Shown here piece by piece: positions 1-8,881 of a stretch of DNA of 41,224 bases; the stretch's first letter is position 1; each line of letters starts with the position of its first letter. Below the pieces are notes generated by a model. It did no database searches and was not told the origin of the DNA. It saw nothing but the letters and a program-made list of their open reading frames with translations. This DNA is from an uncultured Bacilli bacterium. Lineage in GTDB: Bacteria; Bacillota_I; Bacilli_A; ML615J-28; CAG-698. The stretch is taken from contig CANQVW010000003.1 of the NCBI GenBank assembly GCA_947627395.1, forward strand, positions 1-41,224. Direction: 5' to 3'. Both the position numbers and the translations under genes were made by a program.

Positions 1-1
1 A

Positions 2-1225
2 GAGACCTCCAATATAGAAAATGTTGATGTTTTAATTTTTAATACATGTGCAATTCGAGCGAATGCGGAAAACAGAATTTATGGAGAATTAGGACGATTA
101 AAGGGATTAAAAAATCAACATCCAGGAATGCTCATTTGTTTATGTGGTTGTATGCCACAAGAAGAAGTTACTGTTCAATTATTACAAAATAAATATAAAC
201 AAGTAGATATTGTATTTGGAACACATAATATTCATATGCTTCCCTCCTATTTATACGAAGCATATCAAACCAAAGAAAGAGTTTTAGAAGTTTATAGCGT
301 TGAAGGAAATATTATTGAAGGGGTACCCATGAAAAGAGCCCATCAAAAAAAGGCATGGGTGGATATCATGTATGGATGTGATGAATTTTGTACCTATTGT
401 ATTGTACCTTATACAAGAGGAAAAGAAAGAAGTAGAAACCCTCAAGATATATTAAAAGAAGTAGAAATACTTAAAGAACAAGGATATCTTGAAGTCACTT
501 TATTGGGACAAAACGTCAATGCTTATCAAGTTGAAACATCAGAAGGAATATTTGGATTTGCTAGATTGTTAGAAATGCTTGCAAAAACCCATATTCCAAG
601 AATTCGTTTTACAACAAGTCATCCTAAAGATTTAGATAAAGCTACGATGGATGTCATGGCAAAATATCCAAACATTATGCCCCATTTACATTTACCTGTT
701 CAATCTGGTAGCAATACCATTTTAAAGAAAATGAATCGTAAGTATACGAAAGAAGAATATCTAGAAAAAGTATCTTATTTAAAATCTCTCATTCCAGATT
801 TAGCATTAACCACAGACATCATTGTTGGTTTTCCATATGAAACGGACGATGATTTTAAGGAAACATTAGATTTAGTTGAAAAAGCTCAATTTGAAGGTGC
901 GTATACTTTTATTTATTCTCCAAGAGAAGGAACTCCAGCTGCCAAGTATGATTCACAAATTGATCCAAAAATAAGTAAAGAAAGACTCCTTTTATTAAAC
1001 AAAAGGATTAATGAAGGATTCTTAAGAGGAAATGCGCGCTTTGAAGGAAAAATTGTGGAAGTACTTGTGGAAGGAGTGAGTGAAAAAAATCCTCACCTAT
1101 TAACAGGGTATACAAGACATAATAAACTTGTTAACTTTGAAGGTTCAGTTGAAAATATTGGAAAAATTGTTCCTGTTCAAATTGAAAAAGCTTATACATG
1201 GCATTTAAAAGGAAAAAAAATATAA
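2..1225 (+). CDS. miaB: tRNA-2-methylthio-N6-dimethylallyladenosine synthase MiaB (5'-truncated at window edge)
   Basis: Frame is open from base 2 (ETSNIENVDVLIFNTCAIRANAENRIYGELGRLKGLK), upstream of the ORF-track Met at 128. Radical SAM motif CDEFCTYCIVPYTRGKERSR and a C-terminal TRAM-like region. Lies just upstream of cotE, as in Bacillus. Confidence 0.95.
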   Translation, partial: ETSNIENVDVLIFNTCAIRANAENRIYGELGRLKGLKNQHPGMLICLCGCMPQEEVTVQLLQNKYKQVDIVFGTHNIHMLPSYLYEAYQTKERVLEVYSVEGNIIEGVPMKRAHQKKAWVDIMYGCDEFCTYCIVPYTRGKERSRNPQDILKEVEILKEQGYLEVTLLGQNVNAYQVETSEGIFGFARLLEMLAKTHIPRIRFTTSHPKDLDKATMDVMAKYPNIMPHLHLPVQSGSNTILKKMNRKYTKEEYLEKVSYLKSLIPDLALTTDIIVGFPYETDDDFKETLDLVEKAQFEGAYTFIYSPREGTPAAKYDSQIDPKISKERLLLLNKRINEGFLRGNARFEGKIVEVLVEGVSEKNPHLLTGYTRHNKLVNFEGSVENIGKIVPVQIEKAYTWHLKGKKI

Positions 1226-1236
1226 TCAAAGTTTAG

Positions 1237-1620
1237 GATAGAAGTTTTATCATTCATGAAGCATCTTTAGAAAAGTTTTATACAAATGATGGTAAATTCA
1301 TTGTAAAAATAGATGATACAAATATAAGAAGAAAAAGAGTAATTTTTGATTGGTAGGGTAGAATTCAACTTACTCCAAGAGATTATATAAAATCCTCACA
1401 TTATGATTGCGAAGATTTAAAATATGAGGAACATAATAAAGCTATCAGGGTAGATGAGGATTCAAAATGGTGTAAAGAAATGGAAGAAACAACAAAAGAA
1501 AATCACCATACTTTTAACAATGTTCATCCTGGAAAAACACTATATAAACATTTCATAATGTTTATGGGTGATTTTGTTTTTGAAATTCTTTCTTATGGTT
1601 GTACTGTAGAAGATATTTAA
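1237..1620 (+). pseudogene. Decayed ORF with in-frame TAG at 1354-1356 (product unknown)
   Basis: One reading frame is open on both sides of a single TAG: RSFIIHEASLEKFYTNDGKFIVKIDDTNIRRKRVIFDW*GRIQLTPRDYIKSSHYDCEDLKYEEHNKAIRVDEDSKWCKEMEETTKENHHTFNNVHPGKTLYKHFIMFMGDFVFEILSYGCTVEDI*. Confidence 0.5.
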
Positions 1621-1638
1621 TTATACATGAATGTAAAC

Positions 1639-1675
1639 AAGAACTCATTGAAATTATCTCAGTGAGTTCTTTTAT
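1639..1675 (+). terminator. Putative rho-independent terminator
   Basis: AAGAACTCA ... TGAGTTCTT stem followed by a T-rich tract. Confidence 0.55.
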
Positions 1676-1863
1676 AAAAATTAGATAAAATATTTTAATT
1701 TCTATAAAAATTCTATTTAAACAATCTTTTCGCGATTTCTTTTTTGTTCTTTTTTTTGATCTTTTTTCATACAATAATATAGAGAAATATAAAAGTAAGA
1801 TTGCATATGCCTAGTAGCAAGTGAAGACATTTTTGAATATATTGTTACTGAGGAGGGATTAAA

Positions 1864-2385
1864 ATGAATGAGATTCGTGAAATTGTTACCAAAGCTGTCG
1901 TGGCAAAAGGCAGAAAAACCATCCGTTTAAAAGATGTTGTTTCTCCGGAAAATGATACATTTAGTATATTAGGTTGCTGGGTCATTAATCATGAGTTTAG
2001 TGCTGATTTAAATGACAAAACGGTTTGTATCAATGGATGTCTTGAAGTAAACATTTGGTATGCATATGATGATAATAGTCGTACTGAAATTGCAAGAAAA
2101 GTCATAGAATATACAGAAAATATAAAAACAAGACAAATTGTGAAAGACGTTCAAGGAGATCAAGATGTAATCGCCAGAGTTACACAACAACCAAGTTGCA
2201 CCAATGCAAGTATTGTTGATGATGGAATTGAAGTAGAAATTGTCTTAGAAATCGTCGTTGAAACGATAGGAGAAACAAAAATACTTGTGACAGCATTTAC
2301 GAATGTAGATTCCATGGATGCTGATGATGATTTTGAAAATGAAATCAATGAAAATTTCATTGATGAAAATAAAATAATTCATTAA
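1864..2385 (+). CDS. cotE: Outer spore coat morphogenetic protein CotE
   Basis: REIVTKAVVAKGRK...SILGCWVINHEF...VNIWYAY...VIARVTQQPSC...VVETIGETKI matches the CotE family pattern, including an acidic C-terminus. Follows miaB as in Bacillus. Confidence 0.93.
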   Translation: MNEIREIVTKAVVAKGRKTIRLKDVVSPENDTFSILGCWVINHEFSADLNDKTVCINGCLEVNIWYAYDDNSRTEIARKVIEYTENIKTRQIVKDVQGDQDVIARVTQQPSCTNASIVDDGIEVEIVLEIVVETIGETKILVTAFTNVDSMDADDDFENEINENFIDENKIIH

Positions 2386-2407
2386 AATCATAATAGAAAG
2401 GATAAGT

Positions 2408-2929
2408 ATGAAATTTCATATTGTAAGTGATCAAGAAACTTTAAAAGAAATTGCTTTTAAATATGATTTAACGGAAGAAGAAATTAAAAAAGAAAACAAA
2501 CATATTCGTATGTGGAATCGTTTAATTCCAGGGACAAAACTTAAAATTCCTGTGATTAGTGAAGCAATGAATCAAGATTTAAATGATATGGAACCTTTTA
2601 TTGAAGATTATTACCCAAAATTAAAAATAGAACCGGAAGATACGGCTATCCCAACAATGAAAGAAGAACCTTTCAATGAAGAAGAAATCATAGAAAAAGA
2701 AGATATTATTTTAGAACCTAGCATCATTCAAGAAACGGCTCCGAAAGAGGTTCCAAAAGAAGAAATACCAGAACTTGTGAAAATGAAGGAATTTAAGAAA
2801 AAAGCCATTCAAGATGGGCAAAATCTAAGACCCACTTATTTTCCAAAACAAGTCATTTTTCCATTTCCCTGCGTTGCTCCTCCCATGATTTACGTATATC
2901 CACATCCTTATTATAAGACTAAACTTTAG
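2408..2929 (+). CDS. LysM-domain protein, SafA/SpoVID-like coat/cortex-interface candidate
   Basis: N-terminal LysM (MKFHIVSDQETLKEIAFKYDLTEEEIKKENKHI...IPGTKLKIPV), no signal peptide, acidic middle, Pro/Tyr-rich C-terminus (PFPCVAPPMIYVYPHPYYKTKL). Directly downstream of cotE. Confidence 0.75.
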   Translation: MKFHIVSDQETLKEIAFKYDLTEEEIKKENKHIRMWNRLIPGTKLKIPVISEAMNQDLNDMEPFIEDYYPKLKIEPEDTAIPTMKEEPFNEEEIIEKEDIILEPSIIQETAPKEVPKEEIPELVKMKEFKKKAIQDGQNLRPTYFPKQVIFPFPCVAPPMIYVYPHPYYKTKL

Positions 2930-2931
2930 AT

Positions 2932-2960
2932 GAAGACAGCAAATTATCGCTGTCTTTTTA
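2932..2960 (+). terminator. Rho-independent terminator after the cotE/LysM unit
   Basis: AGACAGC AAATTATC GCTGTCT followed by a T tract. Confidence 0.8.
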
Positions 2961-2986
2961 CGATTTAAAACAAAAAAATAAACTTA

Positions 2987-3015
2987 TTGCCTTTTTTATG
3001 CAAAAGTGATACAAT
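2987..3015 (+). promoter_or_regulatory. Sigma-A-type promoter
   Basis: TTGCCT (2987-2992), 17-nt spacer, TACAAT (3010-3015). Confidence 0.6.
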
Positions 3016-3043
3016 AGAAATGTCTAATAAGGAGAAAAATGAT

Positions 3044-4897
3044 ATGAAGAAAAAAATTATATTTTTATTATTTTTATTTGCTTTACTTTTATTTACTGGA
3101 TGCAACAAGGAAACAGTAACCGTTACTTTTGATGGAAATGGTGGAAATTATATCAGTGGTGAATTAACTCAAACCATTACCAAAGGAAAAAAAGCAAAAG
3201 CACCTAAATTTGAACTTGAAGGGTTTGATTTATCTTGGGATCAAAGTCTTTCTTCTATTCAAGAAGATGTAACCATTCATGCCGTATGGAAGAAAAATGG
3301 TTATGGATTAAAAGGATTCAGTGTTGTTGAAGATAATGAAACACATCAAAAAATGTGGAGTATTCGCTTACCCAATGTTTTAGGAGCTATTGTCTTAGAA
3401 GAATATGAAGACTTATCTGAAGGAGTTCGTGTTACTTATTATCAAGATGAGGAAGGGCAAAAACCACTAGATTCTTCAGTTGCAATGCTTTCGATAGGAG
3501 ATAATTATGTTTATGTGCAAATTACAAAAGATCAAGAAACAACGATGGCAACGATTCATATTAGAAGAAGAAAAATTTATCAAGTCTTCTTTGAAACATT
3601 TTGTGACACACATATAGATTATGTTGAAGTTGAAGAGGATCAATTATTAGAAGAACCTAAAGTGGAATTAAAAAGAGATGGATTTCAATTTCAAGGATGG
3701 AATTATGATTTTTCAAAGCCTGTAACTTCTACTTTAAAAGTTCAAGCCAAATGGAAAGGGAATACTTATGAAGTGACTCTAGATCCAAATGAGGGAGAGA
3801 TTTCTAACACTAAGGCTTATGTGACTTGTGGTGAAGAAGCTGATTTAGAAACGCCAACCAGGGAAGGTTATGATTTTATGGGGTGGATGTATGACGGAAA
3901 ACTTGTCAATACATCTTCATGGAACATTCCTCAAAATGTAGCTCTAACAGCTCAATGGGAAAGAAGTGAAATGACATTTGAAATTGATTATGTTATTGTA
4001 GGAGCTGTTGGTCCTAATTTAGATCGCACGTATAGCAATAAACAAGAATTAAAATTAAAAAAACCATACAAGAGTGGATATGAATTTTTAGGTTGGTATT
4101 ACGATAGTAATTTTAATGGAGAACCTGTTACCGTTATCCCAAAGGGAACAGAAGGGAATATCAGGTTATACTCTAAATGGCAAGAATATGTCTTAAAAGG
4201 AAAAAAGGTTTCTTTTTTAGGAGATAGTATTACTACATTTTATGCGGAAAATAGTCCTGTCAATAGTTATTATCATGGTAATAATCAATACTATTATCCA
4301 ATTTATTCAACTTCAGTAAAAAATGTTGATCAAACTTGGTGGAAGATTTTTGTTGATCAAACAGAAACTACATTAGTGACCAATGAGGCTTATAGTGGAT
4401 CTATGGTTACAGGTACTGGAGAAAGTGTTGGAACCAATATCACTCGAATTAAACATCTAAGAAATGATACTTTAGGGGATCCTGATTTAATTATTGTCTA
4501 TTTAGGAACCAACGATTTCATTTATTCCAATCGTGAAACATATCAAGTTAGTTTAACAGAATTTGAAGATGCATATCGATTAATGGTTGAGCGTATTTGT
4601 GAAAATTATCCAATGGCAGATATATTCCTTGGAACATTAGCCTATGAATCAAACTCAGAACACAATCATAAAGATCATAATAGTCCACAAGAAATTGATG
4701 AAAAACGTAATGAGTTTAATCAAATCATTCGTAAAATTGCAATGGAAAATTATGTACAAATCATTGATTTAGCATCTACGATTACAAGAGCAAATTATGC
4801 AACTTATTTAGGAGATTCTGTTCATCCAAATGCGGAAGGAATGAAATTATTTGCCCAAAAAACCATTGAAGATGTAAAATCTTATTTAGGTATCTAA
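3044..4897 (+). CDS. Lipoprotein with InlB B-type repeats and C-terminal SGNH/GDSL hydrolase domain
   Basis: MKKKIIFLLFLFALLLFTGC lipobox. About four repeats (VTVTFDGNGG...AVW; FQFQGWNYDF..AKW; YDFMGWMYDG..AQW; YEFLGWYYDSNFNG..SKW). SGNH motifs FLGDSIT, GTNDF and DSVHPN. The ORF-track start at 2987 overlaps the promoter; 3044 fits better. Confidence 0.88.
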   Translation: MKKKIIFLLFLFALLLFTGCNKETVTVTFDGNGGNYISGELTQTITKGKKAKAPKFELEGFDLSWDQSLSSIQEDVTIHAVWKKNGYGLKGFSVVEDNETHQKMWSIRLPNVLGAIVLEEYEDLSEGVRVTYYQDEEGQKPLDSSVAMLSIGDNYVYVQITKDQETTMATIHIRRRKIYQVFFETFCDTHIDYVEVEEDQLLEEPKVELKRDGFQFQGWNYDFSKPVTSTLKVQAKWKGNTYEVTLDPNEGEISNTKAYVTCGEEADLETPTREGYDFMGWMYDGKLVNTSSWNIPQNVALTAQWERSEMTFEIDYVIVGAVGPNLDRTYSNKQELKLKKPYKSGYEFLGWYYDSNFNGEPVTVIPKGTEGNIRLYSKWQEYVLKGKKVSFLGDSITTFYAENSPVNSYYHGNNQYYYPIYSTSVKNVDQTWWKIFVDQTETTLVTNEAYSGSMVTGTGESVGTNITRIKHLRNDTLGDPDLIIVYLGTNDFIYSNRETYQVSLTEFEDAYRLMVERICENYPMADIFLGTLAYESNSEHNHKDHNSPQEIDEKRNEFNQIIRKIAMENYVQIIDLASTITRANYATYLGDSVHPNAEGMKLFAQKTIEDVKSYLGI

Positions 4898-4911
4898 TTT
4901 AATATAAAATA

Positions 4912-4947
4912 TAAAAATCCTAATCTTATTAGACTAGGATTTTTTAT
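4912..4947. terminator. Bidirectional terminator between convergent genes
   Basis: AAAAATCCTAATC TTATTA GACTAGGATTTTTT. Confidence 0.75.
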
Positions 4948-6112
4948 TTTTGTCTTGTTTAATGAGTATTTTTCCAATGAATGGACGATGGGATTTTTGA
5001 ATAGCATTTTGTGGACAAACTTCACCACAACACCAACAACGAATACAAGAAGTATTTTTAAGATGCGGGTAATTTCCTTTTTTTATTGTCATCGCTTTTG
5101 GCGGACAAATTTTAGAACATTCACCACAGCGTATGCAAATCTTTTTATTAATTTTTGGATGTTCTAATAAAATATTTTTCATCCATTTTATTTTAAGAAG
5201 TTTTAGACCAAAAATGGATAAAGAATTTTTAGGAGGCTTAAAATGAACATTTTGAAAGGATTCTATTTTTTCTCCACATAGTTCAATCTCATTAGGATTA
5301 TAAGTACCATAATGACGATTTCTTGCAATTTCATTGATAAAAAATTTATGCATATCTAAATCCATAACACGGCAAGCAATATAATCTAAAGCGACAGCAT
5401 CCAAAGAACAAAGTAGAGCACCAGACCAAATCGCACTTCCAGCACTACTTGGACCATCTCCTTCTAAACCTAATATACCATCACATAAATGAATGACAGT
5501 TTTATCTTGTGTTGCTTCCAAGAAGGCACCATATAAATCATTCATCGCTTCTCCAAAGGCAAGTGGAGTACTTGCTTTTACATGCCAAGCAGATTTATTG
5601 AGTCCATAAATCAAACCAAATAAATTTTTTTCTGCACAAGTGATGTAAGCAAGAGTGTGTGTCTTTAGTTTGGGCAAATTAATAAATACATCATGATTTA
5701 TCATCTCTTGCGATACTTCAAAAGAACTATAAATTTTTGGATTAGAATTTGTAATTTTAACAAAATCTTTTCCTTCAAATACACGAATATTTTCTTCTTG
5801 AATCATTTCTTCAAAGCCACATTTTTTCAGAACGTAACGAAAATCTCTTGTTGCTGGATTATCTCCTATTGTAAGTTTAATTGTTTTTCCTAATGTTTCC
5901 TTTAAAACTTGGACTAATGCCTTTACAAATATTGGATGAGTTGTAATTCCAAAATCAGGAGAAAACGGACCAACACAATTCACTTTCAAAAATATGCTAG
6001 AATTCGCAGTCATTTTCTGAAATGCTCCAATTTCTTGCAAAGAATATTTTATTTTTTCTTTCAACTCATTTAAATTATACTGAGAACACTTTTGTAATAC
6101 AACCTTCATCAT
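4934..6112 (-). CDS. DUF362 domain protein with C-terminal double [4Fe-4S] ferredoxin domain
   Basis: DUF362-like N-terminus (FLKVNCVGPFSPDFGITTHP, FINLPKLKTHTLAYITCAEKNLFG) and CIRCGECSKICPPKA...CIRCWCCGEVCPQNA. Confidence 0.88.
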   Translation of the reverse strand: MMKVVLQKCSQYNLNELKEKIKYSLQEIGAFQKMTANSSIFLKVNCVGPFSPDFGITTHPIFVKALVQVLKETLGKTIKLTIGDNPATRDFRYVLKKCGFEEMIQEENIRVFEGKDFVKITNSNPKIYSSFEVSQEMINHDVFINLPKLKTHTLAYITCAEKNLFGLIYGLNKSAWHVKASTPLAFGEAMNDLYGAFLEATQDKTVIHLCDGILGLEGDGPSSAGSAIWSGALLCSLDAVALDYIACRVMDLDMHKFFINEIARNRHYGTYNPNEIELCGEKIESFQNVHFKPPKNSLSIFGLKLLKIKWMKNILLEHPKINKKICIRCGECSKICPPKAMTIKKGNYPHLKNTSCIRCWCCGEVCPQNAIQKSHRPFIGKILIKQDKNKKS

Positions 6113-6261
6113 TTATCTCCTAATAAATTCATTATACTACAAAAAATGAGGAAAGGCAAATAAAGAAAAAAAATAAAGTTTTTTTCCCTTCATTCTTTTA
6201 CATTTTTCTTACCTCAAAAAGAATATAGTAGGAGTACTCTTAAAAAAGGAAGGTAGTTTTT

Positions 6262-6303
6262 ATGAATCTATTTTTAATTAAAGATATGGGACAAGCACCA
6301 TAA
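6262..6303 (+). CDS. Possible 13-aa leader/small ORF (MNLFLIKDMGQAP)
   Basis: ATG...TAA preceded by AAGGAAGG at plausible Shine-Dalgarno spacing, in the leader of the 6389 operon. Confidence 0.3.
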   Translation: MNLFLIKDMGQAP

Positions 6304-6388
6304 AAAATAAACCATACAGGGGTTCTTTATATTTATATATATGAGATGAGTTTGTAAAATATTCCAAAAAAAGAAAGAAGGCGATAAA

Positions 6389-7237
6389 ATGAAAAAATAT
6401 AATAATATTTTAATAGATGAAAATCAAGAAATCGATCATCCAAAGACATATTATACAAAAATATATAATCAAAGTCATGAAATTATTGGTTCAGTTTATC
6501 AACATGTCATTTATAATTTAAATAAAGAACCATGGGGAACTATTTCAAGTACACAAACTGATAAAGTTAGAGAAGTTTTTAGAGATCAACAAGTGATTGC
6601 GAAAATATATGATAATCGCATGTTACTCATTGAACAAGATGAAAAAAATACTCAAGATTTAGACGCTTATGTTTATGTCGGAACGATTCAAAAGTTTACA
6701 CCCGTTCTTTATTGGAGTCTTGGTGGCATCCTGTTAGGAGTGATAGCTGTTCTCATTCTTTTACTTTGCTATCTACCTAGGTGTCCAAAACAAAGGATTC
6801 CTAATATTTCTTTAGAAGCAAGTTCTTCTTTGGATCAATGGAAAGAAACGGAGGATCATCAAATCTCTTTATTTAGAGTAAAAAATCAAAATGAAGAAAG
6901 TATTTTGTATCCTGGAATGGTAGGATCCTATCAAATGACAATTAAAAATAAAGGAAATGAAGATTTAATTTACGAATTTGAATGGAAAGAAAATAATGAT
7001 TGCGAGTTACCCATTGGATATACCATTCAAATTGATGATGAATATATCATTGGAAATGAAAAAGAATTTGTGAAAATAAAAGATTTTTCCAATGTTCAAT
7101 TAGAACTAAAAAAGAAAAAAACTAGTACTATCATGATTACGTATTGTTGGATAGAAGAAGATGAAAAAGATATTACTTATGCAAATCAGGACAATACTTA
7201 TAAAGTCATCTTCGCTATTTTATATCAAGCAAAATAA
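6389..7237 (+). CDS. Single-pass membrane protein with extracellular TasA/camelysin-like domain
   Basis: Cytosolic N-terminus, TM (VLYWSLGGILLGVIAVLILLLCYL), then YPGMVGSYQMTIKNKGNEDLIYEFEWKE...ITYCWIEEDEKDITYANQDNTYKVIFAILYQ, resembling TasA-like secreted domains of Bacillota. Confidence 0.6.
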   Translation: MKKYNNILIDENQEIDHPKTYYTKIYNQSHEIIGSVYQHVIYNLNKEPWGTISSTQTDKVREVFRDQQVIAKIYDNRMLLIEQDEKNTQDLDAYVYVGTIQKFTPVLYWSLGGILLGVIAVLILLLCYLPRCPKQRIPNISLEASSSLDQWKETEDHQISLFRVKNQNEESILYPGMVGSYQMTIKNKGNEDLIYEFEWKENNDCELPIGYTIQIDDEYIIGNEKEFVKIKDFSNVQLELKKKKTSTIMITYCWIEEDEKDITYANQDNTYKVIFAILYQAK

Positions 7238-7254
7238 AAAAGGAGGAATTTAAA

Positions 7255-7821
7255 ATGCGTAAAAAAGTATTTCATAGTTTAGGAATGATTCTAGGATGTA
7301 TGTTATGTATTCTTGCTTTGGTTAGTGGAACAACTTATGCGAAGTATGTTCAAAAGATGAGTGGGCACGATCAAGCAAAAGTAGCATCCTTTATCAATAA
7401 CGTATCAACAGATCATGAAACATTAACTCAAGACACAAATCTTACTTTATGGGAAGATATTATAGCACCAGGAAGCCAGGGTGAGTTTGTTCTTCATGTT
7501 GTGGATCAAAGTGAAGTTCAAGTTCAAGCACTGATGACATTAGAATTAGATAATCCTCAAGAAATTCCACTTCGATTTTCTTATCAAGGAACGACATACG
7601 AAGATCTTGCTTTACTAAATCAAAGATTAAATCAAGTATTGGAGGAAGAATTTAAAAAGGGTCCAACATCGAATATTGATATTGAACTTTCTATTGGATG
7701 GGAATGGCCATTCTTTATTAGTGATGAGCAAGATGAAAAAGACACTCAAATTGCTTCATCCACTTCAACAGTCACCTTACATGTATCCTGCACCTTTATG
7801 CAAGTTGTAAGTGAATCTTGA
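7255..7821 (+). CDS. Secreted TasA/camelysin-like protein with AKY-type (SipW-dependent-like) signal peptide
   Basis: MRKKVFHSLGMILGCMLCILALVSGTTYAKYVQKMSGHDQAKVASFINNV, the typical TYAKY...A-VA-F pattern of these signal sequences. Confidence 0.65.
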   Translation: MRKKVFHSLGMILGCMLCILALVSGTTYAKYVQKMSGHDQAKVASFINNVSTDHETLTQDTNLTLWEDIIAPGSQGEFVLHVVDQSEVQVQALMTLELDNPQEIPLRFSYQGTTYEDLALLNQRLNQVLEEEFKKGPTSNIDIELSIGWEWPFFISDEQDEKDTQIASSTSTVTLHVSCTFMQVVSES

Positions 7822-7832
7822 GGAAGAAAGGT

Positions 7833-8879
7833 ATGAGTTCATCTACTCCTTTTAAAATTATTTTTCAACAAAGCAAGAAGAAAAATAAGGAACCTATTTT
7901 ATTAAGAGAAGAAGAAAAAAACAAAATGTTATTCTTGCTTCTTGGACAAACGGCAATTTATGCATGTTCAAAAATAAAAGATCTTGTTTTTGAATTAAAA
8001 ATACAAGAACAAGAAGTCGTGGTAAAAGTAAAAAGAAATGAAAAAATAGGTATCTATCATGTTCAAAATATGGTAGATTATCGACGTTTTATTGATGAAT
8101 TTTCTTTACAAGAAAATCTAAGTTTATCCTATTTTCCCAATATGTATGCAAAAAAGAAATTAGAAGATGCTTATCAAAATCCATCTCATATTGGATCATA
8201 TACTTTTTATATTTACCAAAATCAAAAAGAAAATAAGGAAGAAAAAACAATGAATGAAGAAATTATAGTTCAAGAATCCATAGAAGAAAAGAAAAATAAA
8301 GAACATACTTCCAAAGAATCTACTTCTTTTAGAACCCATAAGAAAATCAAAAAAAAGAAACGTTATTTTTTATTATTTCTTTTCTTATTCTGTTTAAGCC
8401 CCTACGTGGTTTTAGGAGTATTTGCGAAAAACATGACACGTAAAAGTGGATTATCCACTACGAAGATAGCCGAGTGGCATGATCAATATATCTTGTTAGA
8501 TCATGAAGAAGAAGTAGAGTTTACTTTGGATGAAATTAAAAGCCAAGAAGATCAAAAAGTTTTTCATGTGAAAGTATGTCATTTTGATCAAGATCAAGAA
8601 ACAGAAGTAAAAACAAAGTATCAACTCTTTTTGACAACAACCAATAATATTCCTTTAAATGTTCAAGTATCAGAAGAGGAAAATACAACTTCTTTTTCAT
8701 CAAAAGGGAATGGAGAAATGGAAAAACTTCTTTTATTAGAAGGTACATTAGAACAACAAAAGGAAAGTCATACTTATACATTAATATTTTCTATTGCAAC
8801 TTCTAGTCAATCTTTTATAGAACTAGTGGATGAAATTGATCAAGTAAAGATTTGTATGACTTTTGTGCAAATTGAATAG
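7833..8879 (+). CDS. Membrane-anchored TasA-like operon protein
   Basis: Cytosolic N-terminus, TM (YFLLFLFLFCLSPYVVLGVFA), then TRKSGLSTTKIAEWHD, which echoes the motif seen after AKY signals. ATG at 7833 fits better than the TTG at 7818. Confidence 0.55.
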   Translation: MSSSTPFKIIFQQSKKKNKEPILLREEEKNKMLFLLLGQTAIYACSKIKDLVFELKIQEQEVVVKVKRNEKIGIYHVQNMVDYRRFIDEFSLQENLSLSYFPNMYAKKKLEDAYQNPSHIGSYTFYIYQNQKENKEEKTMNEEIIVQESIEEKKNKEHTSKESTSFRTHKKIKKKKRYFLLFLFLFCLSPYVVLGVFAKNMTRKSGLSTTKIAEWHDQYILLDHEEEVEFTLDEIKSQEDQKVFHVKVCHFDQDQETEVKTKYQLFLTTTNNIPLNVQVSEEENTTSFSSKGNGEMEKLLLLEGTLEQQKESHTYTLIFSIATSSQSFIELVDEIDQVKICMTFVQIE

Positions 8880-8881
8880 AA

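Noticed and set aside
1562-1774. Minus-strand 70-aa Lys-rich ORF
   Set aside because: Spans the terminator and upstream region of cotE; low complexity with no SD support.
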